Notes: generated from the letters alone by a model not told the origin. A DNA stretch of 64,000 nt from Ipomoea triloba (GCF_003576645.1 NC_044927.1:11759880-11823879); one strand, 5' to 3'. Shown: positions 1 through 11,177, counted from the first letter of the stretch. Translations and numbers: made by a program.

Positions 1-51
<51 letters not shown>
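1..51. repeat. (TA)n microsatellite
   Basis: Uninterrupted TA dinucleotides open the window. The following bases (52-192) are AT-rich with a few scattered TTAGGG-like words and no gene. Confidence 0.95.
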
Positions 52-54
<3 letters not shown>

Positions 55-192
55 TTCTATTGTATTAAAAATTGCACTTTGCAAATTGCGAAAGTGCATT
101 ACACTTATTAGGGTTTGAATTTTAGAGTTTATAACTGAGTTTCTTTTGTTTTTTTTTTGGTTTAGGGTTCACATTTTTACTGCTTAGGGTTT

Positions 193-440
193 AGCATTAA
201 CTATTTATGTTTAAAATTTAGATTTTTCATAGATATTTTTGAAAGTTACCCAGAAATGCACTGTCTATTGTTAAAAGTGCACAATATAATGTTAAAAGTT
301 GCATAGTAAAACTGATAATGATTTACAATAAATCATTATTGACACCGCATTTTAAAAAAAATTGATCTGATCCATGTACATGTAAGATTGAGATTGTTTT
401 TTAATTTTCTCTGGATGCTTATTCTCATGGATCCTAAGCA

Positions 441-476
<36 letters not shown>

Positions 477-558
477 ATGATATATTTTTTTTTGGGTATC
501 CAACACCAAAAATAGGATATTTCTACGATTTTTAAAAACTTTTTCTATACTTTTTAGG

Positions 559-608
<50 letters not shown>

Positions 609-690
609 CCTAAAAAGTATAGAAAAAGTTTTTAAAAATCGTAGAAATATCCTATTTTTGGTGTTGGATACCCAAAAAAAAATATATCAT

Positions 691-726
<36 letters not shown>

Positions 727-974
727 TGCTTAGGATCCATGAGAATAAGCATCCAGAGAAAATTAAAAAACAATCTCAATCTTACATGTACATGGATCAG
801 ATCAATTTTTTTTAAAATGCGGTGTCAATAATGATTTATTGTAAATCATTATCAGTTTTACTATGCAACTTTTAACATTATATTGTGCACTTTTAACAAT
901 AGACAGTGCATTTCTGGGTAACTTTCAAAAATATCTATGAAAAATCTAAATTTTAAACATAAATAGTTAATGCT
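193..974. repeat. 782-bp perfect palindrome (inverted repeat)
   Basis: The left arm 193-583 reads as the reverse complement of 584-974, with the centre in a TA run near 583/584 and no spacer. Matching landmarks lie symmetrically: AGCATTAAC at 193 against GTTAATGCT ending at 974, and AGGTATTAT at 556 against ATAATACCT ending at 611. The right arm stops at the base before a single N at 975. No ORF of note is inside. It is either a foldback element or an assembly/chimeric-read product; the N makes the latter quite possible. Confidence 0.9.
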
Positions 975-975
975 N
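975..975. other. single-N assembly join
   Basis: One N separates the end of the palindrome from a block that is repeated after the next N. This looks like a contig join rather than a base-call ambiguity. Confidence 0.75.
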
Positions 976-976
976 A

Positions 977-1284
977 TATAGGGTCATGTTCAGGTGTGGT
1001 CGCGCCCTTACGTGCGGCCGTGCGGTTTACACCACTCAATTTTAAGAAATGCACCACTCAATGTTACGAAATACACCACTCAATACATTGAGTGGTGTGT
1101 TTCTTAAATATGAAATATGGTGTGTTTCTTAAATATGAAATATGGTGTGTTTCTTAAATATGAAATACACCACTCAATGTTATTGAGTGGTGCATTTCAT
1201 AATATTGAGTGGTGCATTTCTTAACATTGAGTGGTGTAAACCGCACGTAAGGGCGCGACCACATTTGAATAAAATTCTATATAT
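977..1284. mobile_element. foldback MITE, variant 1
   Basis: The element starts TATAGGGTCATGTTCAGG and reads into GC-rich arms (GTGGTCGCGCCCTTACG) and CACCACTCAA/TTGAGTGGTG repeats that pair across the middle. The right arm carries the reverse complement (CGTAAGGGCGCGACCAC), but its outermost bases have diverged. There is no coding capacity. It is flanked by TA tracts, as are the other copies in this window. The same copy recurs at 2102-2409. Confidence 0.75.
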
Positions 1285-1291
1285 ATATATA

Positions 1292-2052
1292 TATAGGGAT
1301 GCACTCACATGCGAACTGCCGCCCAAGTAAGAATTGAGAACGCTTCATAGCCGTCCAGATCAACGAATCAGATGCAATTTTAAAAAAAATGACGCGGTGG
1401 CATTTTCATAAATAACTGGAATTTTGGTGCACCTAGTTTCACTTACAAGTGCACCTAGTTTCACTTACAAGTGCACCTATTTTCGCATCTATTTTCACTT
1501 ACAAGTGCAAGTAATTTACCTTATTAATATTCATGCACCTATTTTCGCAAATAATTTCACTTACAAATGCAAGTAATTTACCTTGTTAATATTCATGTAC
1601 CTGGGTGCAACCTAGGTGCACCTAGTTATAACATTAGGTGCACTTAGTATTGATGTTCACTGTACAATTCACTTGCACCTGTAATACATTTTACTTGCAC
1701 TTTTGCAAGTAATTTACTTTGTTAACATTCACGCACCTGGTTGCAACCTATGTGAACCTAGTTATAGCATTAGGTGCACCTAGTTATAGCATTAGGTGCA
1801 CTTAGTATTGATGCTCATTGTACAATTTACTTACACTTGTAATACATTTTACTTGCACGTGTGCACCTATTTTCACTTGCAGTGCAACTAATTTACCTTG
1901 TTAACATTTATGCACCTGGGTGCACCTATGTGCACCTAATTATAACATTTCGTGCACTTAGTTATAATGTTAGGTGCAACTACATTCCGGACACGTGGCG
2001 CGCTGTGATTCGTTCGCATTTCTCTCCTAGGCGGCCAGTACGCATTTGAACG

Positions 2053-2056
<4 letters not shown>
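1292..2056. mobile_element. non-autonomous terminal-inverted-repeat element rich in AGGTGCA
   Basis: About 765 bp lie between TA tracts. The two ends are imperfect inverted repeats: CATGCGAACTGCCGCC near the left end against the complement of GGCGGCCAGTACGCATTTG at the right. The interior consists of many variants of TAGGTGCACTTAG, CACTTGCACCT and AAGTAATTTACCTTGTTAA in both orientations. No transposase is present. It recurs identically at 2417-3181. Superfamily is not assigned. Confidence 0.6.
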
Positions 2057-2100
<44 letters not shown>

Positions 2101-2101
2101 N
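2101..2101. other. single-N assembly join
   Basis: The N is followed by a second copy of the block that began just after the N at 975. Confidence 0.75.
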
Positions 2102-3177
2102 TATAGGGTCATGTTCAGGTGTGGTCGCGCCCTTACGTGCGGCCGTGCGGTTTACACCACTCAATTTTAAGAAATGCACCACTCAATGTTACGAAATACA
2201 CCACTCAATACATTGAGTGGTGTGTTTCTTAAATATGAAATATGGTGTGTTTCTTAAATATGAAATATGGTGTGTTTCTTAAATATGAAATACACCACTC
2301 AATGTTATTGAGTGGTGCATTTCATAATATTGAGTGGTGCATTTCTTAACATTGAGTGGTGTAAACCGCACGTAAGGGCGCGACCACATTTGAATAAAAT
2401 TCTATATATATATATATATAGGGATGCACTCACATGCGAACTGCCGCCCAAGTAAGAATTGAGAACGCTTCATAGCCGTCCAGATCAACGAATCAGATGC
2501 AATTTTAAAAAAAATGACGCGGTGGCATTTTCATAAATAACTGGAATTTTGGTGCACCTAGTTTCACTTACAAGTGCACCTAGTTTCACTTACAAGTGCA
2601 CCTATTTTCGCATCTATTTTCACTTACAAGTGCAAGTAATTTACCTTATTAATATTCATGCACCTATTTTCGCAAATAATTTCACTTACAAATGCAAGTA
2701 ATTTACCTTGTTAATATTCATGTACCTGGGTGCAACCTAGGTGCACCTAGTTATAACATTAGGTGCACTTAGTATTGATGTTCACTGTACAATTCACTTG
2801 CACCTGTAATACATTTTACTTGCACTTTTGCAAGTAATTTACTTTGTTAACATTCACGCACCTGGTTGCAACCTATGTGAACCTAGTTATAGCATTAGGT
2901 GCACCTAGTTATAGCATTAGGTGCACTTAGTATTGATGCTCATTGTACAATTTACTTACACTTGTAATACATTTTACTTGCACGTGTGCACCTATTTTCA
3001 CTTGCAGTGCAACTAATTTACCTTGTTAACATTTATGCACCTGGGTGCACCTATGTGCACCTAATTATAACATTTCGTGCACTTAGTTATAATGTTAGGT
3101 GCAACTACATTCCGGACACGTGGCGCGCTGTGATTCGTTCGCATTTCTCTCCTAGGCGGCCAGTACGCATTTGAACG

Positions 3178-3181
<4 letters not shown>
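2102..3181. mobile_element. second copies of the foldback MITE and AGGTGCA element
   Basis: This repeats 977-2056 with offset 1,125: MITE at 2102-2409 and the longer element at 2417-3181, followed by a TA tract to about 3226. It is probably the same locus represented twice. Confidence 0.75.
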
Positions 3182-3226
<45 letters not shown>

Positions 3227-3228
<2 letters not shown>

Positions 3229-3882
3229 GTTGGTTCAAATATGCATGGGTAAGTCCTCCTTGTAAAAAGTAAGGACTGATCTCAACTACCACATCAAGGC
3301 TTATCGACGGTTAAGGATTTCAGTAAATACAAAAATACATGGTCAATTTTATAATTATCAGAAATTTTTTAGTTTGCAATATTTTTATTCAAGTTTGTAA
3401 TATTTTTAAAACTCACCCTAATTTTTTCTCATTATTTCTACTAACCCTCAATCATTAATCTACCAAATGGATGGGTCAGGCCACTCTTCACTTTTTTTTT
3501 TTACTTAAGAACATGTTCTCACATGAATCCTCCCATATAACCCAAAACAAGATGGAGAAAGAACCACACCCGTAGAATGAGAGTATATTACCAAATAAAT
3601 CCTAATTTACCATAAATTGAACTTCTAAAATCAAGCATAACATTTTCTCTCTCAAAAAAAAAAAAAAATCAAGCATAACATTTACATATAATCATTTCGT
3701 CTTCCAAAACATAAGTCAAAATTACTACAATACCCCTATATAAATAAAAAGGTAAATAAATATGAAAAATATATAATCATTTCATCCTCCAAAACATAAG
3801 CCAAAATTACCAAAATACCCCTATATAAATAAAAAGGTAAATAAATATGAAAAAAAATAACATTCAAACACATAGTAGGGAT
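3227..3882. repeat. gene-free AT-rich stretch with an 85-bp tandem pair
   Basis: No coding signal. Bases 3686-3770 and 3771-3853 are two imperfect copies of an 85-bp unit beginning ATATAATCATTTC and ending AATAAATATGAAAA, differing at a handful of positions. A poly-A tract lies at about 3654-3668. The rest shows no structure I can assign. Confidence 0.6.
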
Positions 3883-4039
3883 CACAATTAAACCCGACCC
3901 CCAGATGGAAAAATTCGATCCCTACCTCGACAGGGACAGGGATGGGAAATTTTTTTCAGGGAACAGGGGCGTGGATAGGGAGAGTTTTTTCATCTCTAGT
4001 TGGGACGGGGATGGTTCCCCTGCCTCGACCCCGAATCTC

Positions 4040-4106
<67 letters not shown>

Positions 4107-4615
4107 TATGTACATATATATATGTACATATATACATATATATAATATTTATATCTATTAATATGCAGTTTAGACTTTTGATTCTTTTTTTTTTTTTTTT
4201 TTTTAAGTTATTATGTATCGATATTTAGTATTTTGGTTATGAACTTAAGATTTTAACAATTTAAATTTTTAGGTATTATTTAATGTTTTAAGTATTTTGT
4301 ACTAGTTGTATTTTTTACATTATTGTATGTTACGCTAATTGTATATTTAAATATATAAATTTATAAATTAATTATATAATTTAAATAAAATATTATTCCG
4401 GTATCTTATATTGTTCTAAAAAATAAGAAGTGTATAATGTTTTTTTTTAAAAAAAAATCGATGTAGGGAATCTCTGTCCCCAAAAAATTCCCGTTGGGAC
4501 GGGGATAGAGGCCGGGTAATTCCCCATCTTAGTCGAGGAACGGGGTGGGGTTAGGGAGCGGGGATGAATTCGGAGGCGAGGAAGGTACCCCATCCCCCCC
4601 CCCCACCCTGTTGCC
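3883..4615. mobile_element. degenerate GC-rich-ended repeat remnant with microsatellites
   Basis: Two GC-rich blocks (about 3890-4040 and 4465-4612), dominated by words such as GGGGATGG, GGGACGGGG and CCCCATCC, flank AT-rich sequence, resembling the ends of a decayed DNA transposon. The interior carries (CA)n at about 4043-4072 and (TATG)n at about 4074-4110. Long frames through the microsatellites are not genes. Family assignment is uncertain. Confidence 0.35.
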
Positions 4616-5278
4616 GAGTCAAAGATAGAAATAGGAATGATTTTGGAATGAATGACAAAAATGGGAAAGTTTTAAAAAGTGAATAATTTCGAGAAAAACT
4701 CATTTGGTATATGCATTTTAAAATTAGTACATTTTCTAGTTTTGAAAATAGATATAGTTTGTAAATAGATTTCAAAGATAGAAGTTTTCAAAATGTTTAA
4801 CTCAACACCAAAATAAGTAAGTTGTATACTTTCGCAAAATAATTTAGGTATTAAGGTTAACACACACTCTACTCAAAGTAATACTAAGTTCATATAGGTA
4901 ATAGATATCTCAAGTACAATATTAAATACGTTTAAAGCAATATAGCAATTTTATAAACCATCATTACTCCCTCCCAAAATATCATAAGTAAAGAGGATTC
5001 TCAAATTAAAGTAAGAATAGTCTTTATAGCAATTCTCGACCAACAATCATTTCAAAACATAACATTTCCAAAGATCATGCGCAATATACATAATATAAGT
5101 ACGAAGGAATACAATTTCTTATTTGCTCGTAAACATTTCCCGAATAAAATATAGATATGGAGGAATCAATAAAATCATATACATATCTCATCATATAATC
5201 ATTTCAAGTATATACTTTCTCATAAGTCATTTTAGAAAAAAAAACACACACACACACACACATAGAAATAATTTCAGT
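4616..5278. other. unassigned AT-rich intergenic sequence
   Basis: I see no gene, repeat boundary or conserved motif apart from a short (CA)n run at about 5243-5262. Confidence 0.5.
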
Positions 5279-5476
5279 TGCGGTCGTGCTCTCCCGTGCG
5301 GTTACACACCACTCAATGTTAAGAAACACAACACAATGAAACACACCACAATGTTAAGAAACACACCACAGTGCATATTTGTGTGGTTTGTTTCTTAACA
5401 TTGAGTGGTGTATTTCGTAACATTGAGTGGTGTGAACCGCACGGCCGCATGGGAGAGTACGGCCGCACCTGATCAT

Positions 5477-5481
<5 letters not shown>
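5279..5481. mobile_element. foldback MITE, variant 2 (left end truncated)
   Basis: The arms TGCGGTCGTGCTCTCCCGTG and CACGGCCGCATGGGAGAGTA, with ACCACTCAATGTTAAGAAAC and its complement, form a hairpin-like element. It ends CTGATCATGACTA at a TA tract (5482-5526). The outermost bases present in the full copy at 7880-8125 are missing on the left. Confidence 0.75.
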
Positions 5482-5529
<48 letters not shown>

Positions 5530-5534
<5 letters not shown>

Positions 5535-5616
5535 TTTTATTCAAATGTGGATATTGATGGGTGTGAACCGCACGGCCGCACGTAAGGGCGCGACCACACC
5601 TGAACATGACCCTATA
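5530..5616. mobile_element. foldback MITE, variant 1, right-arm fragment
   Basis: It contains GTGTGAACCGCACGGCCGCA followed by CGTAAGGGCGCGACCACACC and ends TGAACATGACCCTATA, which is the reverse complement of the left end of the copy at 977. Only the right arm is left, next to a TA tract. Confidence 0.65.
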
Positions 5617-5879
5617 TATATATATCAATAATCATAGATAGCGAAGAATTCAAATCATATTTCTCAAATAGAGCAAAAATACAAATTATTACTGTATTTC
5701 AGACTCCTGTACCACATAATGTGTTGCTTGTGCATTATCAACATTAATCTAGTTCATATTTGGAATAATATTAGCATAATTTGCAATATGAAATTGGAAT
5801 AGGAAAATAACATCGATGCGTGTTTTATTAGTCTATTTGGTGCATTATTAACCTGACATTTTACACAATCAAATCAAAA

Positions 5880-6328
5880 CCTTAGAGACATTTTGACAGT
5901 GGTGCATTTCTAAAACAGTGATGTATAATATGTCTTCTGGTGTATTTTTATACGTTGAGTGGTGTTTTTATTACGAATGTTGGTGCGTTTTAAGAGAGTA
6001 GTTTCATTTTGGGTATGGTGGTTAGTGGTGTGATTTAATCTATGAACTTGTGCATTTTAGTACGTTGAATGGTATGTTTTATTACGTATGTTGCTGCATT
6101 TTATTTTACTATGTGTATTTGGGTATGGTGGGGAATGGTATGTTTTAATTTGTCTAGTGGTGCATTTGAATATGTAGAATGGTGTGTTTTATTACAAATG
6201 TTTGTGAGTTTTACGAGAGTAGATGCATTTGGGGTGTGATGGTTAGTGGTGTGATTTAATCTGAGAACAAGTGCATTTTAGTACGTTGAATGGTGTGTTT
6301 AATTACATAAGTTGCTGCATTTTATGTA
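5880..6328. repeat. degenerate TGGTGCATTTT / GGTGTGTTTTATTAC repeats
   Basis: Imperfect repeats of roughly 50-110 bp recur, built from TGGTGCATTTTAGTACGTTGAATGG, TATTACGAATGTTGGTG and GGGTATGGTGGTTAGTGGTG. The same sequence resumes at 9558-9740 on the far side of the solo LTR, so the two parts were once continuous. No ORF is seen. The stretch 5617-5879 to its left holds nothing I can assign. Confidence 0.6.
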
Positions 6329-6934
6329 TGTAACACCCTTATTTTTCAAGACCAAATTAGACTGATTTTCATTAATTTTTTTTTCTTTCTTAAGAATTCA
6401 CTAACAACATTGGGGAAGCATACAAAACTTAAACGAGGGTATTACCGCCACACTTAGATAACTAACAAGCCTAAGTGCTAAAGCTAAACCAAACCAAACC
6501 AAAATAAAATATATTTCATAAGTCTTAATTGAAATAACATCACAATCCTTATTACATAATCTCTCTAAGCCTTGATAGTCCCCGGGATCTCGGTCTATCG
6601 CACTCTCACAGCAAACCATGTCAACATTACCTGCTACTCAAAGTAAGGGGTTAGCAACACTTGCTAAGTAAGGGACTGCCTGCCCCTATAAAAATAATTT
6701 TAATAATTTGATAAGGGAAAATACTTTACCAATTCCTCAGCTTAGCTGCAATACTTTTTTAAAAATATCAATTTTGTAAATATAAGGTAAAGTAATCATA
6801 TGGACATTTTCACAGTATCATCACTTATAAAATTTTCTTATAACTTTATTTATTTGTGCCATACTTGCACACCACAAAATTCATATGGAAGCACATCACA
6901 TACACAATGGGACAGGGTCCTTTATACTTAGGCC

Positions 6935-7290
6935 CTAGTGAACAGCTCCACGCTGAACACTCCGCAAAATTCCCATATCAATGGAAACAGGACTCTAACC
7001 TTAAGTGTGCACACCTCCGAGTGAGGATTCCAAGCCTCACCGGGAAGTTACTAGTCTTAGTATTCGGGGATTTTTCCTACCGAATATTCTTCAAAACAGG
7101 GTACATAGACCCTAGTGGTAAGCAAAAACCTAACCACTCCTCAAATCAACAGGACAATAAATGCCCTAGTATTCGGAGATTGTTCCTACCGAATACTCCT
7201 CAAACAGGGTATGAACCCTAGTGGTAGGATTATCCTAACCACTCCTCAACAGGGCATAGCCCTAGTATCCAGCATACAACTGAATACTCC
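6935..7290. repeat. array of short hairpins inside the solo LTR
   Basis: Successive inverted repeats occur. TATTCGG at 7061-7067 pairs with CCGAATA at 7080-7086; AGTATTCGG at 7168-7176 pairs with CCGAATACT at 7189-7197; AGTGGT at 7220 pairs with ACCACT at 7238. Each sits in a similar frame beginning near CCCTAG and ending near ACTCC. Related LTRs carry different hairpin-rich segments in the comparable region. Confidence 0.6.
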
Positions 7291-7828
7291 ACAATGTCAA
7301 GTAAACCAATTTATTAACATACTTCCATAGTTTGAAATTATTTCACTTGACATAAAATTTGCTCATAGGCATCATAACAATTTTTTGTAAAATAAATCAT
7401 ACTTGAACATTAAACAAATCCCACAAAAAAGGGTATACCAATATACAATTTCTTATTTTGAAATTTTTCTTTGAAAAATTCATTTCTAAAGTAAATAGAA
7501 CAAAATTTACATTGTAGTCAAATTGTACAAATTTGAAATTAACAAAATTTTTATAAAGGGAATCCCACAACACAAATAGGGAAATACACCACAAAAGGTT
7601 ATCTTTAAAATAACATGTTAATTTCTTGCCATTAAATTTCTTTCTTAGGAAACTCACACCTCAACCAAATAGTGCAAGAATCCACATTATTATGGTCAAA
7701 TTATGCAAATTTGACATTTACATACTTTGCTCACTAGAGATATCCTTATACATACACAAATTAAATAGAGAAAAATACCACATGAGTATATATTAATACG
7801 TAAATACACGTACGACATATTACAATTA

Positions 7829-7879
<51 letters not shown>

Positions 7880-7884
<5 letters not shown>

Positions 7885-8120
7885 ATGATCTGGTGCGGCC
7901 GTGCTCTCCCGTGCGGCCGTGCGGTTCACACCACTCAATGTTACGAAATACACCACTCAATGTTAAGAAACACACCACAATGAAACACACCACAATGTTA
8001 AGAAACACACCACAGTGCATATTTGGGACGAATAAGTTTGGCAATTGAGTGGTGTATTTCGTAACATTGAGTGGTGTGAACCGCACGGCCGCACGGGAGA
8101 GCACGGCCGCACCAGATCAT

Positions 8121-8125
<5 letters not shown>
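7880..8125. mobile_element. full-length 246-bp foldback MITE, variant 2
   Basis: It starts TAGTCATGATCTGGTGCGG and ends CCGCACCAGATCATGACTA. Arms of about 81 bp (7880-7960 and 8045-8125) are perfect or near-perfect inverted repeats, including CACCACTCAATGTTACGAAA and its complement. The centre carries ACACACCACAATG repeats. It lies within a (TA)n tract (about 7833-7879 and 8126-8151), so any TA target duplication is masked. There is no coding capacity. Confidence 0.85.
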
Positions 8126-8158
<33 letters not shown>

Positions 8159-9557
8159 AACCGTACGTAAGTCCAAATACACATTCATACATTCACTTAA
8201 CTCAAATCTGTAAACTAACATTTGTTTACACATAACTTATATCTATTCAAGTTTTAATTAAAATACAAATAATCCTATGTTTTTAGATAAATAGGGTAAG
8301 CCATATAAATATTTATGTACATATACTTTATAATTAAGTACGGTAATTACAAGTATATATATACGTAGAAATACATACATATATATAATGTTATATTTTA
8401 AAGCATAATAATACCTACGTACGTACTACATAAAAACAATAATAACATTATTTCTCCTTTTTTTTTTTTTTTGAAACCTACGTAAGTACATAGTATATAA
8501 AATAAATAATAAAAAAACAAATTTAATAGTAACAATTAACATAGCTATAACATAAATTTCTTGGATCAAGATTCATAGATAAGGCAATTGTACTCATGAA
8601 TCAATTTTCACAAGGTGTTCATCAAATTCATACTACCAAATAATAAGGGCAAGCATAAAGAGACCAAATCCACTTACTTGGTGATTATCTTAGCACTTGC
8701 TCACAATCCTTTTTACCCTTAGGTAGCTTGATCTACCATACCAAGATTTGCTCCAAACTTTGAAGAATCAATCAAACAATAGAAGGAAGATTTTTTTTTT
8801 CTTGTTGAGAGGAAATTCGGCCAATGTGGGTGGAGAGAGGAAGGAAGATGAACTTCCACCTTAGATTTAAATTCAAGAATGAATGGTGGAGGTTATACCA
8901 CTAAATGACCATTAGTGGTCATTATGAAGGAAATGAAGGGGTGATGGGGTTTATTTTGAATTTAAAATGGATGAACTAATTAGGATTAGGATAGTAATAT
9001 ATTAATATAATCATATCATATTTAATTATAATACTACACTTTATAACATATAGTAAAAATATTAAATAATATGTATATATATATATATATATACACATAC
9101 TAGTGTACATACGTACACTTCTCATATTTACATACAATACATAATATATACAATTGTAATATAATTTATGCATAATACACACATATACATAAATCATATA
9201 CATATATACGTACTATACATAGTATAATATATATATGACATAGCATTCATATATATACACGTATGTGATATATATAAATATATATAATATACATATACAC
9301 ACACTTATGTATATAATGTAAAATACATTTGTTAAATATATAAAATAGTCCAATTACAATAATTATGAAAGTATACTAAAATAGCATAATAATTAGTAAG
9401 TCCAAATGAATATAGTTTATGGTCCAAATGAACATGAACATGGAGATAGAATCAAATGAACATGGCTCAACGACTAAATGAACATTGGTGAAGGACTAAA
9501 GATAACATTGGGAGTTCAAATGGTTAATATCATGACCGGAAAATCTCAAGTGTCACA

Positions 9558-9740
9558 ATGTGAGTATATGTATTTGGGTATGGTGGGTAATAGTGTGTTC
9601 TAATTTGTCCAATGGTGCATTTTAATACGTAGAATGGTGTGTTTTTTACAAATGTTGGTGAGTTTTACGAGAGTAGTTGCATTTTGGGTGTGATGGTTAG
9701 TGGTGTGATTTAATATGTGAGCTGGTGCAATACCCTAATT
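9558..9740. repeat. right-hand part of the interrupted TGGTGCATTTT repeat region
   Basis: The words TATTTGGGTATGGTGGG, GTGCATTTTAATACGTAGAA and GAGAGTAGTTGCATTTTGGG match 5880-6328, showing that the solo LTR was inserted into this repeat. Confidence 0.65.
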
Positions 9741-9819
9741 CTACATTTCCCTAAGGTTGGTGGTGCATAATTTGATTAGTATACACTTATATTTCAATTA
9801 AAAATATCATGTAGGCAAC

Positions 9820-10162
9820 AAGAGAAAAGCAACTGAACAAGGACAAACATCCACAACCAAAGAGCCTTGAACAAGCACTGCACGCTCAGTCCAAGAGTGT
9901 ATTGATAGAACTAATGGTGAATGGCTATGTCAACCAAAATTATATTGACTATCTCTGGGATGTGGGGAACATAGCAAATCTGAATTGCTGTCAAATGATG
10001 ATCAATGAACTAGTCACAAGCAAGCAAGTGTGGACGAAAAGCACAGATAAGATATATGGAGGCCCAATTTTATTTCACGGTAAAGCCACTTCCATAACCT
10101 TCCAAACCATTAACCATCAAACAATCCAACTAACAAATAAGCCACATCAGCTCCCAAACTGA
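9820..10162 (+). pseudogene. unrecognised protein fragment
   Basis: A frame running from about 9820, with an ATG at 9902, gives a peptide with an evenly composed stretch (NGYVNQNYIDYLWDVGNIAN, then a CC pair, then YGGPILFH). After that it drifts into low-complexity sequence and stops at 10162. The spacing of Trp, Cys and YGGPILF is loosely reminiscent of a domain seen in plant transposon-associated Ulp1-like proteins, but I cannot assign it. It sits just beyond the TGGTGCATTTT repeat, which may belong to the same element. It is too short for a complete gene. Confidence 0.25.
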
Positions 10163-10515
10163 CAACATGTCATACACTTACCAGAAAACCTACAAAAAGT
10201 ACTAGGTGAAAAAAAATAGTTTAAAACTCGAATAATCACTTATTGAAGTCAATTGTGCAGGGTGAATAATCGTGAATGGTTCATGGTGCGGGATGACACT
10301 TTAGCCTATAAAATATTAGGTATTTGATGATTATTGGGTGTGCTTATATACTTGTTCGTAAATGTATATATATAAATAATTTATATACATATTGATTGAT
10401 GTATTTAAATATTCATATATGTATTTTTGGTTGTAAAATAATAATTTATTTATTATTATAAGTGATGAGTATAATTGGGTTATAAATGAGGTATGTATTG
10501 AATTTATATTTTGAG
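10163..10515. other. AT-rich flank, probably part of a family X gypsy LTR
   Basis: This stretch ends in TTGAG (10511-10515), the left target-site duplication of the next element. AT-rich sequence with the same character resumes after the right copy of TTGAG, so 10.2-10.5 kb and 21.8-22.6 kb are probably the two halves of one interrupted LTR. This is inferred. Confidence 0.4.
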
Positions 10516-11159
10516 TGATGGGATATAAGACTGGACGGAGGCAGTAGATGAATAAAATGAGGTAAGAGGATGACTGCGAGGTCCGAGCTCCCGATTTAGA
10601 GATCGGACGAGCGGAGGAATTTAAGCCAATAAGCATCAATGTCCTGAACATTCAAGGCCATACCTTCATCCGCTTCCTGTATCATATTGTCCTAGCTTCT
10701 CCCGCCCGTCTGCATAGCACCAGCATCGTTTTTTCTCAGTCCGCCTCTCAGTCTTCCTTTCCGGTCAGAAGACCAAGTGGGATAGAAGAAAGCCTGAGAG
10801 ATCGAGGCTTTCGACTGGGAGACCGAGTGGTTGAGGCTTCCGGTCGGCTGCCAGAGAAGTTGGAGAAGTAATCCAAGAGACTAGGAACCCGCGGAGCCCA
10901 ATGAAAATCTATGCTGAAACCTTACGTGCATTAAATGCACTTTATGAGCATACGCAAGTATTAACTAGAAATTCAATGTGTAACGACCCAAGTGCTTAGT
11001 ATAAATAGCTGTACCAATCATTTGAAGAGGACACTTGATTTGAGCGAGACTAATATAAAGACTTTCGAGAGAGAATTCAGAGCATTTATCTTCTATTTTC
11101 CTTAATTTTCCGGTTGTGTTGGCTCACCGGTCGATTGCCTTAAGGTCGGAAAACCATCA
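10516..11159 (+). repeat. 5' LTR (644 bp) of the Tat/Grande-like element
   Basis: It starts TGATGGGATATAAGACTGG immediately after TTGAG and ends GGTCGGAAAACCATCA one base before the primer-binding site. It contains a TATA box at 11000-11007. The last 124 bp (11036-11159) match the 3' LTR remnant at 21645-21768. Confidence 0.85.
11000..11007 (+). promoter_or_regulatory. LTR TATA box
   Basis: TATAAATA sits about 36 bp upstream of 11036, a plausible transcription start and R-region boundary. The 3' LTR remnant begins at exactly the base corresponding to 11036. Confidence 0.6.
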
Positions 11160-11160
11160 T

Positions 11161-11177
11161 TGGTGCCGTCTGTGGGG
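11161..11177 (+). promoter_or_regulatory. primer-binding site (PBS)
   Basis: TGGTGCCGTCTGTGGGG lies one base after the LTR end. The related word TGGCGCCGTCTGTGGGG is the usual PBS region in plant Tat-type gypsy elements. It sets the left edge of the internal region. Confidence 0.75.

Larger units (their letters stand above)
976..3226. repeat. 1,125-bp direct duplication around an N
   Basis: Bases 976-2100 recur at 2101-3225 with a constant offset of 1,125. I saw no differences by eye, and the same chance 62-codon ORF recurs at 1861 and 2986. Each copy holds two small elements (a foldback MITE and a longer terminal-inverted-repeat element) separated by TA tracts. The N at 2101 sits at the boundary, so one copy is probably redundant contig-end sequence rather than a real tandem. 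Confidence 0.9.
6329..9557 (-). mobile_element. Ty3/gypsy solo LTR (family X), 3.2 kb, minus orientation
   Basis: Read on the minus strand it begins TGTGACACTTGAGATTTTC (9557) and ends AAATAAGGGTGTTACA (6329), giving TG...CA ends. The same LTR start occurs at 23149 and a matching LTR end at about 22644. Flanking 5-mers ATGTA (6324-6328) and ATGTG (9558-9562) are a probable target-site duplication with one change. The host repeat continues across the insertion. No internal gag/pol is present, so this is a solo LTR. A foldback MITE (7880-8125) sits in a TA tract within it. Confidence 0.8.

Noticed and set aside
100..200. Telomeric repeats (TTTAGGG)
   Set aside because: Only scattered TTAGGG/TTTAGGG words, no head-to-tail array.
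1861..3174. Two identical 62-codon ORFs
   Set aside because: They lie inside the AGGTGCA-rich non-coding element and are identical only because the 1,125-bp block is duplicated.
3905..4228. Protein-coding gene with His/Thr/Tyr runs
   Set aside because: The long frames on both strands are driven by (CA)n and (TATG)n microsatellites.
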